64,000 bases of DNA from Streptomyces sindenensis (GTDB lineage: Bacteria; Actinomycetota; Actinomycetes; Streptomycetales; Streptomycetaceae), in contig NZ_BMSG01000006.1 in assembly GCF_014649035.1 (NCBI RefSeq), forward strand, positions 62,001 through 126,000, read 5' to 3'. Every line of letters begins with the position of its first letter. Position 1 is the first letter of the stretch. Shown in pieces: positions 33,620 through 41,898 of the stretch. The notes beneath the pieces were generated by a model. That model was given only the letters and a program-made list of their open reading frames with translations, did not search any database and was not told the origin of the DNA. The translations under genes were made by a program, and so were the position numbers.

Positions 33620-33835
33620 GTGGTGGCCGTCAGCGGGGAGTCGGTCTCCTGAACGCTGCCAACGAGCCGGAGAAGCTGGCGATGGCCATCGCCATGACCT
33701 CCCTCGGACGCCTCGGCCGGCCCGAGGATCTGACGGACGTGGTCGCCTTCCTCGCGGGGCCGGCCGGGCGATGGCTGACGGGCCAGAACATTCGCGATCA
33801 ACGGGGGCGTCCTCCAGCCCGGACACGCGACACTT
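33620..33835 (+). pseudogene. Remnant of a short-chain dehydrogenase gene (C-terminal end)
   Basis: The frame reads L-L-N-A-A-N-E-P-E-K, then G-R-L-G-R-P-E-D-L-T-D-V-V-A-F-L-A-G and R-W-L-T-G-Q-N-I-R, the typical end of classical SDRs. The homology then continues in the next frame as N-G-G-V-L-Q from 33800, so a small indel has occurred. The catalytic and nucleotide-binding parts are missing. The stretch sits between the leftward hydrolase and the XRE gene. Confidence 0.6.
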
Positions 33836-33859
33836 TTGCAAGCACCTGCTTGCAAAAGT
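33832..33859. promoter_or_regulatory. 28-bp palindromic operator at the XRE promoter
   Basis: ACTTTTGCAAGCA (33832-33844) and TGCTTGCAAAAGT (33847-33859) are exact inverted arms around CC. It is AT-rich against its surroundings. The right arm covers the predicted -35, so binding would block the downstream gene. A third TTGC-type half-site follows at about 33861-33876. Confidence 0.75.
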
Positions 33860-33879
33860 TAGCAAGGGTGTTGCACTAT
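33850..33879 (+). promoter_or_regulatory. Promoter of XRE regulator gene
   Basis: TTGCAA (33850-33855), 18-bp spacer and CACTAT (33874-33879) put the start at about 33886, the ATG itself, implying a leaderless mRNA. Confidence 0.55.
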
Positions 33880-33885
33880 CGAGTC

Positions 33886-34383
33886 ATGGCATCACTCAAC
33901 GTCGGCAATCTCGGTGAGTACCTGCGGGAGCAGCGCCGTGCAGCACAGCTCTCGCTGCGGCAGCTCGCCGATGCCACCGGGGTGTCGAACCCGTATCTCA
34001 GCCAGATCGAGCGCGGTCTGCGCAAGCCCAGCGCGGACGTGCTCCAGCAGGTCGCCAAGGCGCTGCGGATCTCGGCCGAGACCCTGTACGTACGTGCGGG
34101 GATCCTCGACGAGCGGGAGCGGGAGGAGCTGGAGACGCGGGCGGTCATTCTGGCCGATCCGTCGATCAACGAGCGGCAGAAGAACGTTCTGCTCCAGATC
34201 TACGACTCCTTCCGCCGCGAGAACGGATTCCCGCCCGGGCCCGGCGCGGACGTGAACGCGGAAGCGGATGCCGGTGCGAGCGCGGACGCCGGCGCCGGCG
34301 GCGACGCGGGCGGCGATGCCGGGACCCGTGACGGCGACGACGCCGGTACGGGCGCCACCAAGGACCAACACCCTCACAGCTGA
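33886..34383 (+). CDS. XRE-family regulator upstream of HbhA-like gene
   Basis: This 165-residue protein has a helix-turn-helix domain at about 8-65: L-G-E-Y-L-R-E-Q-R-R, L-S-L-R-Q-L-A-D-A-T-G-V-S-N-P-Y-L-S-Q-I-E-R-G. A middle segment contains I-L-D-E-R-E-R-E-E-L-E and the tail is Ala/Asp/Gly-rich. The order XRE, HbhA-like, DUF2516 is the one I recall in Mycobacterium tuberculosis (Rv0474-Rv0476). A long palindrome over its promoter suggests autoregulation. The HbhA-like gene begins 37 bp downstream. Confidence 0.87.
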   Translation: MASLNVGNLGEYLREQRRAAQLSLRQLADATGVSNPYLSQIERGLRKPSADVLQQVAKALRISAETLYVRAGILDEREREELETRAVILADPSINERQKNVLLQIYDSFRRENGFPPGPGADVNAEADAGASADAGAGGDAGGDAGTRDGDDAGTGATKDQHPHS

Positions 34384-34420
34384 CAGCGGCTGATTCCGAT
34401 GATCCGGGAGGACCACAGTC

Positions 34421-35110
34421 ATGGCCATCACCGATGACCTGCGCAAGACCCTCACCGACCCCACCCCCCTCTACTTCGCCGCCGGTACGGCCGACCTGGC
34501 CGTCCAGCAGGCGCGCAAGGTCCCGGCGCTGATCGAGCAGCTGCGCGCCGAGGCGCCCGAGCGGATCGACGCCGTGCGCAACACCGACCCCAAGGCCGTG
34601 CAGGAGAAGGTGACCACGCAGGCCAAGGAGGCCCAGGCCACCGTGCAGGCGAAGGTGACCGAGGTCTTCGGCTCGTTCGACGCCGCCGATCTGAAGAAGC
34701 TCGGCGAGAGCGCTCAGGACCTGGCGCTCCGCAGCGTGGGCGTGGCCGCCGAGTACGCGATCAAGGCCCGCGAGACGTACGAGAAGGTCGCCGAGCACGG
34801 CGAGCAGACCGTACGGACCTGGCGCGGGGAGACCGCGGAGGAGATCGTCGAGATCGCCGCCGTCGTCGAGGCCGAGCCGAAGGCCGGGCCCGGGCCCGCC
34901 GCCTCGAAGCCCGCCGCCTCGAAGCCCGCCGCCTCCAAGGTCACGCCCAAGGCCGCCCCCAAGGGCGAGGCCAAGAGCGGGCCCGCCGCCGGGGGCTCCG
35001 TGAAGGCCGCCCCGGCCAAGCCCGCCGAGGCCAAGGCCGCGCCCGCCAAGAAGGCGCCCGCGCCGCGCAAGCCCGCCGCCCGGAAGACCCCTCCGGCCGA
35101 CGGCAAGTGA
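34421..35110 (+). CDS. HbhA-like protein (heparin-binding hemagglutinin family)
   Basis: This 229-residue protein starts M-A-I-T-D-D-L-R-K-T-L-T-D-P-T-P-L-Y-F-A-A-G and continues as a long amphipathic coiled coil to about 145. Its C-terminal tail is rich in Lys, Ala and Pro, with repeated A-A-S-K-P and A-P-A-K. In mycobacteria HbhA is a surface adhesin that also binds lipid inclusions and membranes; in Streptomyces the role is unclear. It sits between the XRE gene and DUF2516, as in mycobacteria. A GGGAGG site precedes ATG 34421. Confidence 0.88.
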   Translation: MAITDDLRKTLTDPTPLYFAAGTADLAVQQARKVPALIEQLRAEAPERIDAVRNTDPKAVQEKVTTQAKEAQATVQAKVTEVFGSFDAADLKKLGESAQDLALRSVGVAAEYAIKARETYEKVAEHGEQTVRTWRGETAEEIVEIAAVVEAEPKAGPGPAASKPAASKPAASKVTPKAAPKGEAKSGPAAGGSVKAAPAKPAEAKAAPAKKAPAPRKPAARKTPPADGK

Positions 35111-35205
35111 CCCTCACGGGTCCCTGCCGGACGCGGGACCCGGCAGGACCTGGACGGGACCCGGAAGCGAAACCCGGCGGGACCTGGACGGGACCCAGAC
35201 GCGGG

Positions 35206-35293
35206 GCCCGGACGGGACCCCGACGCGGTACGCGTGACCGGGACGCGGGACCCGGACGGGACCCCGACGCGGTACGCGTGACCGGGACGCGGG
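35206..35293. repeat. 44-bp direct repeat, two copies
   Basis: CGACGCGGTACGCGTGACCG recurs at 35221 and 35265 with flanking GGACGGGACCC. Degenerate half-copies extend back to about 35115, filling the gap after the HbhA-like gene. Confidence 0.85.
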
Positions 35294-35385
35294 GCGGGCA
35301 CCTTTACGGGGTGCCGGTTCGTTGTCCCGGTACCTTGGCCTTCTCGGCCGCAGGGCGCTCATCCACTCACTAGGCGGTACACAGC

Positions 35386-35721
35386 ATGTTGCTCTCAGGA
35401 TTCGGCACGATGCTCCAGCTGCTCTATCTGGCGATGCTGGTGCTGGCCGTGGTCGCGTTCGTCTTCGCGGCGACCGCCCGTGAGGACGCCTACCGTGCCG
35501 CCGACAAGAAGAAGAAGTCGTTCTGGCTGATCATTCTCGGCATCGCCGTCGCCGTGAACCTGATCCCGATGCTGTTCCTGCAGCTCGCGGGCGTCGTCGC
35601 GTCGATCGTGTTCATGGTCGACGTGCGCCCCGCCCTCAAGGCGGTCTCGGGCGGCGGCGGTGGCCGCAGGGGCGGTTCCAGCAGCGACGGCCCCTACGGC
35701 CCCTACAACGGCGGGCGCTGA
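35386..35721 (+). CDS. DUF2516 membrane protein
   Basis: This 111-residue protein has hydrophobic helices at about 8-28 and 45-85 (probably three), a basic loop D-K-K-K-K-S-F-W between them, and a Gly/Ser/Tyr-rich tail. It matches DUF2516, the family following HbhA in actinobacteria. Its stop overlaps the convergent phosphatase gene by 19 bp. The function is unknown; conserved linkage suggests envelope association with the HbhA-like protein. Confidence 0.83.
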   Translation: MLLSGFGTMLQLLYLAMLVLAVVAFVFAATAREDAYRAADKKKKSFWLIILGIAVAVNLIPMLFLQLAGVVASIVFMVDVRPALKAVSGGGGGRRGGSSSDGPYGPYNGGR

Positions 35722-37052
35722 GCGCCCGGGGGGCGTGCGACGACGGATGAAGCGGGGCGGGAGCGCGGTGCGCTGCCGCCCCCTCGTCGTATCCGCTCCG
35801 GATCGCGGCCCAGCAGCAGGACCGCCACATCGTCGGTCAGCTCGCCGCCGTGCCGCTCCCGCACCTCGGCGACCGCCGCCTCCAGCAACTCCTCGCCGGC
35901 CAGCCCCTCCGCCAGTCGGCCGTTGACCATCGCGACCATGCCGTCCTGGCCGAGCCGCTCGCTGGTGCCGGCCCCCACCCGCCCCTCGATGAGCCCGTCG
36001 GTGTACATCATCAGGCTCCAGGCGCCGCCCAGCTCGACCTGGCGGCGCGGCCACCGGGCCCGCGGCAGCAGCCCCAGCGCCGGGCCGCCGTCCTCGTACG
36101 GGAGCAGCTCGGCCGGCCGGCCGTGGCGGGCGAGCAGCGGCGCGGGGTGTCCGGCCAGGCAGAGGCCGGCCCGCCGCCCGTCGGGCGCGATGTCGACGGT
36201 GCAGAGCGTCGCGAAGATCTCCTCGCTCTGCCGCTCGTGCTCCAGCACCTGCTGGAGCGTGGAGAGCAGCTCGTCCCCGCACAGCCCGGCCAGCGTCAGC
36301 GCCCGCCAGGCGATCCGCAGCTCGACGCCGAGCGCCGCCTCGTCCGGGCCGTGGCCGCAGACGTCGCCGATCATCGCGTGCACCGTGCCGTCGGGGGTGC
36401 GGACGACGTCGTAGAAGTCGCCGCCGAGCAGGGCGCGGCTGCGGCCGGGACGGTAGCGGGCGGCGAAGCTCAGGCCGGAGCCGTCCAGCAGCGGGGTGGG
36501 GAGCAGGCCGCGTTCCAGGCGGGCGTTCTCCTGGGCGCGCAGCCGGGACTCGGTCAGCTGGTGCTGGGCGATGTCGGCGCGCTTGCGCTCCACGGCGTAC
36601 CGGATGGCGCGGCTCAGCACGCGCGCGTCCAGTTCGCCGCGGAAGAGGTAGTCCTGCGCCCCGACGCGTACCGCCTCCGCCGCCAGCTCCGTGTCGTCCT
36701 CGGCGGTCAGCGCCAGGACGGCGTGCAGCGGGGCGATGCGCAGGACGTGGGTGAGGGCGGCCAGCTCGGCGGCCCGGCCGGGGCCCGCGCCGTCGCCGGG
36801 GCCGCTGTCGGAGCCCGCGACCGGCAGGGCCAGGTCCAGCAGGATGCAGTCCACGTCGTCGGTGAGCAGCCGCGCCGCCTCGGTGAGGTTGCGGGCGGTA
36901 CGGATACGGACCCGGGTCCCGGCCGCCGCCGAGAGTTCGGGCACGGTGATGGTGGTGCCCGCCGGGTCGTCCTCGATCACCAGCAGGGTGAGGTCGCCGT
37001 GGGAGGTCTCCGCAGCGGGAACGGATCGCTGCTGCGGTACGGGTACGGGCAT
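35703..37052 (-). CDS. Receiver-PP2C (SpoIIE-type) serine phosphatase fusion
   Basis: This protein of about 449 residues has an N-terminal response-receiver domain with V-I-E-D-D-P and C-I-L-L-D-L-A-L-P (phospho-acceptor Asp). The conserved Lys position reads Y-L-F-R-G, so Arg replaces Lys. A helical linker leads to a PP2C/SpoIIE domain with G-G-D-F-Y-D, G-D-V-C-G-H-G, Y-T-D-G-L-I-E and D-D-V-A-V. Such proteins act on anti-anti-sigma factors. ATG 37052 precedes M-P-V-P-V-P-Q-Q; the frame is open further but without ribosome site. No anti-sigma genes are adjacent. Confidence 0.86.
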   Translation of the reverse strand: MPVPVPQQRSVPAAETSHGDLTLLVIEDDPAGTTITVPELSAAAGTRVRIRTARNLTEAARLLTDDVDCILLDLALPVAGSDSGPGDGAGPGRAAELAALTHVLRIAPLHAVLALTAEDDTELAAEAVRVGAQDYLFRGELDARVLSRAIRYAVERKRADIAQHQLTESRLRAQENARLERGLLPTPLLDGSGLSFAARYRPGRSRALLGGDFYDVVRTPDGTVHAMIGDVCGHGPDEAALGVELRIAWRALTLAGLCGDELLSTLQQVLEHERQSEEIFATLCTVDIAPDGRRAGLCLAGHPAPLLARHGRPAELLPYEDGGPALGLLPRARWPRRQVELGGAWSLMMYTDGLIEGRVGAGTSERLGQDGMVAMVNGRLAEGLAGEELLEAAVAEVRERHGGELTDDVAVLLLGRDPERIRRGGGSAPRSRPASSVVARPPGAQRPPL

Positions 37053-37356
37053 CGGTTCAGGTTTCCTTCCCTCCCCCCGAGGGCGCGGCGGGTCGACGAT
37101 CGACGATCCGCCAGTCGGGGACGATAGCGGTCCCCGGTGGGGGAACGGAATGGCACACGGGGACGGGCCCCTGTCATATGCGCCGCCATAAGCCGCGTCC
37201 CGACACGGATCCGGCGCGATGGGCGGCCGTTCGGGGGCGGAAGCGCCCATGACAAACATCACGCTCCCACCGCCGACGGCGTGGCCCCGCTCACGTGGCC
37301 CGGGCCACGTCGATGGGTTCCCCGTCCGGGCGGGCACTGCTTGTCCGGGCGGATCC
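37053..37356. other. Intergenic region with 20-bp direct repeat of the NlpC/P60 gene end
   Basis: CTTGTCCGGGCGGA occurs at 37340-37353 and again at 37360-37373. The second copy is the last codons of the leftward hydrolase, so the gene end has been duplicated. The rest should hold the phosphatase promoter; no clear hexamers were found. Confidence 0.6.
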
Positions 37357-38439
37357 CTACTTGTCCGGGCGGACCACGCCGAGGATCTTCATCGAACCCG
37401 CGCCCGCCAGTGTGACGTTGCGGCCGGGGCGCGGGGCGTGGACGATCGCGCCGTCGCCGACGTACATCCCGACGTGGCTGGCGTCGGCGTGGTAGATGAT
37501 CAGATCGCCGGGGCGCATGTCCTGGATGTCGATGCGGGGGAGCAGCCGCCACTGCTCCTGCGAGGTGCGTGGGATCGGCCGCTTCGCCGCCAGCCAGGCC
37601 CGGGACGTCAGGCCGGAGCAGTCGTACGAACCGGGGCCCTCGGCCCCCCAGACGTACGGCTTGCCGATCTGCGCCGTCGCGAAGGCCACCGCCGCCGCTC
37701 CGGTCTCGCTCGCCTCGCCGCTGACGTCCTTGACCGCGCCGGAGGAGAGCCAGGCGGTCTGCGCCCGGTTCGCCGCGTCCTGCTCCAACTGGCGCAGCCG
37801 GTCGCGCTCCTTCTTCTCCAGCCGCGATTCGAGCTTCTCCGCCGCCTTGATCTGGGCGTTGATCTTCTTCTTGGCCTTGGCCTGCTTGACCCGGTTGGCT
37901 TCCAGCTTCTCCCAGTTGGCGCTGGCGTCCTGGGTGTAGGTCTCCAGGTCCTGCTGCGTCTGGTTCAGCTCGGTCAGCAGCGACTTGGAGGCCTGCTGGC
38001 TCTGGCGGACCTTGTTGATCCCGTCCAGGAAGAGCTTGGGGTCGTTGCTCAGGGCCAGCTGCGCGCCGGGCGGCAGGCCGCCGTTGCGGTACTGCTCGCG
38101 GGCCTGGGCGCCGGCCCGGTCCTTCAGTGCGGCGATGCGCGCCTGGCCGTCGACGATCGCCTTGGCCAGCTTCACGATCTCGCCGGACTGCTTCTTCGTC
38201 TGCTCCTCGGCGAGGTTGTACGCGTCGGTCGCCGCGCCCGCCTTCCGGTACAGCGTCTCGATCTGCTCACGGACCTTCTCCAGGTCCGCGTTGGAGTAGC
38301 GCTGCGAGGGATCGGCCGGGGCGGAGGGCGACGAGGAGGGCTCCGGGATCGGGGCGGCCGAGGCCTGGCCCGTGGACGTCAGCAGGGCCAGCGCACAGAC
38401 CAGCGTGATGGCGGCAGTGGCGCAGTGGCGTCGGTTCAC
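37357..38439 (-). CDS. Secreted NlpC/P60 peptidoglycan hydrolase (RipA-like)
   Basis: This 360-residue exported endopeptidase has a signal peptide ending near G-Q-A-S-A-A-P, a long coiled coil (about 50-230) rich in Lys/Glu/Gln, then the NlpC/P60 domain with Y-D-C-S-G-L (nucleophile Cys), A-S-H-V-G-M-Y (His) and V-H-A-P-R-P. Such enzymes cleave stem peptides during division or growth. GTG 38439 has GGGGGAG just upstream and begins the signal peptide; the 34-codon extension upstream is rejected. CTGAC-N5-GTCAG at 38463-38477 lies in the 5' region. Confidence 0.9.
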   Translation of the reverse strand: MNRRHCATAAITLVCALALLTSTGQASAAPIPEPSSSPSAPADPSQRYSNADLEKVREQIETLYRKAGAATDAYNLAEEQTKKQSGEIVKLAKAIVDGQARIAALKDRAGAQAREQYRNGGLPPGAQLALSNDPKLFLDGINKVRQSQQASKSLLTELNQTQQDLETYTQDASANWEKLEANRVKQAKAKKKINAQIKAAEKLESRLEKKERDRLRQLEQDAANRAQTAWLSSGAVKDVSGEASETGAAAVAFATAQIGKPYVWGAEGPGSYDCSGLTSRAWLAAKRPIPRTSQEQWRLLPRIDIQDMRPGDLIIYHADASHVGMYVGDGAIVHAPRPGRNVTLAGAGSMKILGVVRPDK

Positions 38440-38722
38440 GAGCTCCCCCTCCGGGCACACATCTGACTTACCGTCAGTAACTTTGCGGCAACGTCGCGAT
38501 CGTGCCATGTCGTCCTCCAAAGCAACAGAGGCCGACGGCACCCGCTACGTCACATACCGCCCGCACAGGACAAGTTCGCCAGGAACCCCCCCGGGCTCCG
38601 TCATCCCCACCCTCAGGGACGAACGATGCCCCCGTGGCGTTCCCGTAGCGGACGATCTCCGCCGGTGAAATGTCGGTGATCTGCCGGTGTTCTGCCGGCG
38701 GTCTCCGGTTAGGGGGGAGCGT

Positions 38723-39508
38723 TCAGCGGCTGTTGGGCCGCAGGGCGTCCCACGCCACGGTGATCTCGCCCTGCCGCCACCGCCGTACCCCGTCCGTCAC
38801 CGGCCAGTCCGCCGCCACCGCCCGCACCGCCGCGATCCAGCGCTGCCGCGCGCCCAGCGAGGCGTACGGGGAGGCCGCCGCCCACGCCCGGTCGAAGTCC
38901 CGCAGGAACGCGTGGACCGGCTCGCCCGGCACATTGCGGTGGATCAGCGCCTTCGGCAGCCGTTCCGCCAGGTCGGAGGGGCGCTCCAGCGAGCCGAGCC
39001 GGGTCGCGAAGGTGACCGTGCGCGGCCCCTCGGGCCCCAGTGCCACCCAGACGTGACGGCGGCCGATCTCGTCGCAGGTCCCCTCCACCAGCAGCCCGTC
39101 CGCGTCGAGGCGGGAACACAGCCGCGCCCAGACCTCGGCGACCCGGTCCTCGTCGTACTGACGCAGCACGTTCGCCGCCCGGATGAGCAAGGGCCGCACC
39201 GCCAGGGGGACCTCGAAGCCGCCGTGCGCGAACGTGAGCCCCTCACGTTCGTACGGCTTCGCCGCCGCGACCCGGTCCGGATCGATCTCGATCCCCGCCA
39301 CCGCGGTGCGCGGCTCGGCGGTGCGCAGGCGGCCCAGCAGCTCGACCGCGGTCCACGGGGCCGCCCCGTACCCGAGGTCGACGGCCACGGGCGTCCCGGC
39401 GCGGCGCAGGGCGGGTCCGTGCGCGTCGGCGATCCAGCGGTCCATGCGGCGCAGCCGGTTCGGGTTGGTGGTCCCGCGGGTGGCGGTGCCGATGGGGCGC
39501 TGGCGCAT
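38723..39508 (-). CDS. Class I SAM-dependent methyltransferase
   Basis: This 261-residue protein has a Rossmann methyltransferase motif I variant, V-A-V-D-L-G-Y-G-A-A-P-W-T, followed by G-I-E-I-D-P-D-R-V (motif II acidic residue). The start M-R-Q-R-P-I-G-T-A-T-R-G-T-T-N-P is basic. It is divergent from mshA, an arrangement I recall as conserved in Streptomyces, but a role in mycothiol synthesis is not established. The substrate is unknown. Confidence 0.82.
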   Translation of the reverse strand: MRQRPIGTATRGTTNPNRLRRMDRWIADAHGPALRRAGTPVAVDLGYGAAPWTAVELLGRLRTAEPRTAVAGIEIDPDRVAAAKPYEREGLTFAHGGFEVPLAVRPLLIRAANVLRQYDEDRVAEVWARLCSRLDADGLLVEGTCDEIGRRHVWVALGPEGPRTVTFATRLGSLERPSDLAERLPKALIHRNVPGEPVHAFLRDFDRAWAAASPYASLGARQRWIAAVRAVAADWPVTDGVRRWRQGEITVAWDALRPNSR

Positions 39509-39710
39509 GGGTCGAGCGTATGCGACGCGACGCGGGGCACCCGGCGGCGGTGGGCCCCGCCCGGACGGGCGGGCGCCCGGTGCGACACGCCGCCGACCGC
39601 GTAATGATTTGGCAAAGCGGAAATGAAAGGCGGCGTTCCGCTGTTCTCGCCCTTCGGAGGGACCTCACGCCCTCCCCGGCAGCATGCCCCTATCGAGGAG
39701 GACCGACGAG

Positions 39711-41063
39711 GTGAGCCAGTACGTCTCCCGGCTCGGCTCCACCCGCGCGGCCGCGCGCCTCAGGTTCCCCGGAGGCCTCTCCGGGGCCTCCCGCAAGCCG
39801 CGCCGCGTCGCGATGCTCTCCGTGCACACCTCCCCCCTCCACCAGCCCGGTACCGGTGACGCGGGCGGGATGAACGTCTACATCGTCGAGCTGGCCAAGC
39901 GCCTCGCCGCGATCAACATCGAGGTCGAGATCTTCACCCGGGCGACCACCGGCTCCCTGCCCCCCGCGGTCGAGCTGGCCCCCGGCGTCCTGGTCCGGCA
40001 CGTCGACGCCGGGCCGTACGAAGGTCTCGCCAAGGAGGATCTGCCCGCCCAGCTCTGCGCCTTCACCCACGGCGTGATGCAGGCCTGGGCCGGCCAGCGC
40101 CCCGGCTACTACGACCTCGTGCACTCCCACTACTGGCTCTCCGGCCAGGTCGGCTGGCTCGCCGCCCAGCGCTGGGGCGTCCCGCTCGTGCACGCCATGC
40201 ACACCATGGCCAAGGTCAAGAACGCCGCGCTCGCCGAGGGCGACACCGCCGAGCCGGCCGCCCGGGTCATCGGCGAGACCCAGATCGTGAACGCCTCCGA
40301 CCGGCTGATCGCCAACACCGCCGAGGAGGCCGACGAACTCGTCCGCTTCTACGGCGCCGACCCCGCCGCCGTCGCCGTCGTGCACCCTGGCGTCAACCTC
40401 GACCGCTTCCGCCGGGCCGACGGCCGTGCCGCCGCGCGCGCCCGGCTCGGGTTGCCGCAGGACGCGCTGATCCCGCTCTTCGCGGGGCGCATCCAGCCGC
40501 TGAAGGCCCCGGACGTCCTGCTGCGGGCGGTGGCCGTGCTGCTGGAGAGGGACCCGTCGCTGCGCTCGCGCATCGTGGTGCCGGTGGTCGGCGGGCCGAG
40601 CGGCAGCGGTCTCGCCAAGCCCGAGGGGCTCCAGAAGCTGGCCGCGCGCCTCGGCATCGCCGACGTCGTACGGTTCTGCCCGCCGGTGGGCCAGGACCTG
40701 CTGGCGGACTGGTTCCGGGCCGCGTCGGTGCTGGTCATGCCGTCGTACAGCGAGTCCTTCGGCCTGGTCGCGATCGAGGCCCAGGCGACCGGTACGCCGG
40801 TGGTCGCGGCGGCCGTGGGCGGGCTCCCGGTGGCGGTGCGCGACGAGGTCAGCGGCTTTCTGATACCCGGGCACGAGCCGGAGGCGTACGCCCGCGCGCT
40901 CGGGCGGTTCGCGGACGCGCCGGAGCTGGTCGAACGCATGGGCGCGGCCGCCGCGGCGCACGCCCAGTCCTTCGGCTGGGACACCTCCGCGTCGGCGACC
41001 GCCGACGTGTACACGGCCGCGCTCTGCGACCACCGCCGCCGCGCCCGGTCCCACCACGGCTGA
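39711..41063 (+). CDS. mshA: MshA, D-inositol-3-phosphate glycosyltransferase (mycothiol synthesis)
   Basis: This GT4-family glycosyltransferase of 450 residues catalyses the first step of mycothiol synthesis, joining UDP-GlcNAc to 1D-myo-inositol 3-phosphate. Motifs are [39 protein letters not shown], and the E(x)7E-like [13 protein letters not shown] 39711 follows CGAGGAGG by 9 bp and is preferred over ATG 39684. The first 30 residues are an Arg/Ser-rich extension. Mycothiol is the major thiol of actinomycetes. Confidence 0.93.
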   Translation: MSQYVSRLGSTRAAARLRFPGGLSGASRKPRRVAMLSVHTSPLHQPGTGDAGGMNVYIVELAKRLAAINIEVEIFTRATTGSLPPAVELAPGVLVRHVDAGPYEGLAKEDLPAQLCAFTHGVMQAWAGQRPGYYDLVHSHYWLSGQVGWLAAQRWGVPLVHAMHTMAKVKNAALAEGDTAEPAARVIGETQIVNASDRLIANTAEEADELVRFYGADPAAVAVVHPGVNLDRFRRADGRAAARARLGLPQDALIPLFAGRIQPLKAPDVLLRAVAVLLERDPSLRSRIVVPVVGGPSGSGLAKPEGLQKLAARLGIADVVRFCPPVGQDLLADWFRAASVLVMPSYSESFGLVAIEAQATGTPVVAAAVGGLPVAVRDEVSGFLIPGHEPEAYARALGRFADAPELVERMGAAAAAHAQSFGWDTSASATADVYTAALCDHRRRARSHHG

Positions 41064-41155
41064 CCGGCCGGCGGCGTATCAGGGCTGACCGCCCGGGGCG
41101 GACGGCCGCCGAGGCCCCTCCTGCCGCCGGCACCGGCCTGTCGTACGCTCGCTGC

Positions 41156-41668
41156 ATGGCTGACGCACCCGACGAGACAGCAGCGGCCCAGGTCATCGAG
41201 GCGACGCTGAACGATGCCGGGCTCGAATGGGAGAGCCCGGAGCGCGGCAACTACGTCGTGACCCTGCCGGGCACCCGCAAGCTGTCGACGACCTGTTCCC
41301 TGATCGTCGGCAAGCACTCCCTCTCCCTCAACGCGTTCGTCGTCCGGCACCCGGACGAGAACGACGCCGAGGTGCACCGCTGGCTCCTGGAGCGCAACCT
41401 CCGCCTGTTCGGGGTGAGTTACGCCATCGACTCACTCGGAGACGTCTATCTCGTCGGCAAGCTGCCCCTCGCGGTGGTCACCCCCGAGGAGCTGGACCGG
41501 CTGCTCGGCGTTGTCCTCGAAGCGGCCGACGGGGCGTTCAACACCCTTCTGGAGCTGGGTTTCGCGAACTCGATCCGCAAGGAGTACGCGTGGCGGGTGG
41601 CGCGCGGTGAGTCCACCCGGAACCTTGACGCGTTCAGCCACCTGACCCGGGACGCGTCCGGCGGCTGA
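41156..41668 (+). CDS. YbjN-domain protein
   Basis: This 170-residue protein of the YbjN (type III secretion chaperone-like) fold carries L-L-E-R-N-L-R-L-F-G-V-S-Y and D-V-Y-L-V-G-K-L-P-L. It lies next to mshA in Streptomyces, as I recall. TACGCT at 41144-41149 ends 6 nt before the ATG, suggesting leaderless transcription. The function is unknown; the fold often mediates protein-protein contacts. Confidence 0.83.
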   Translation: MADAPDETAAAQVIEATLNDAGLEWESPERGNYVVTLPGTRKLSTTCSLIVGKHSLSLNAFVVRHPDENDAEVHRWLLERNLRLFGVSYAIDSLGDVYLVGKLPLAVVTPEELDRLLGVVLEAADGAFNTLLELGFANSIRKEYAWRVARGESTRNLDAFSHLTRDASGG

Positions 41669-41898
41669 CGCCCGCCCTCCTGGATTCGGGAAGGGGCAGG
41701 AAGGTTGCACGGCCTTTCCGCACGGTGCATGCACAGAATGATCACAACGAAATGACGATCACGGCAGAGCGCCGCCGGACCCGTCTTCGCTCACAGGTTC
41801 GATCGTAAGGTGTGGATCACTGCGACGGCCCGTCCCAGGCGGTGTCGAACCGCCGTACGGGGAAAGGGCGGTCGCTCCTCGAACCGGAGAGAAGAACC

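Noticed and set aside
35850..37127. 425-codon rightward frame opposite the PP2C gene
   Set aside because: No recognisable domain; the leftward frame carries complete receiver and PP2C motifs.
38440..38722. c-di-AMP (ydaO) riboswitch upstream of the NlpC/P60 gene
   Set aside because: Wall-hydrolase genes in Streptomyces often carry one, but the conserved ydaO core segments are not present here, nor in the leader of the M23 gene (32334-32400).
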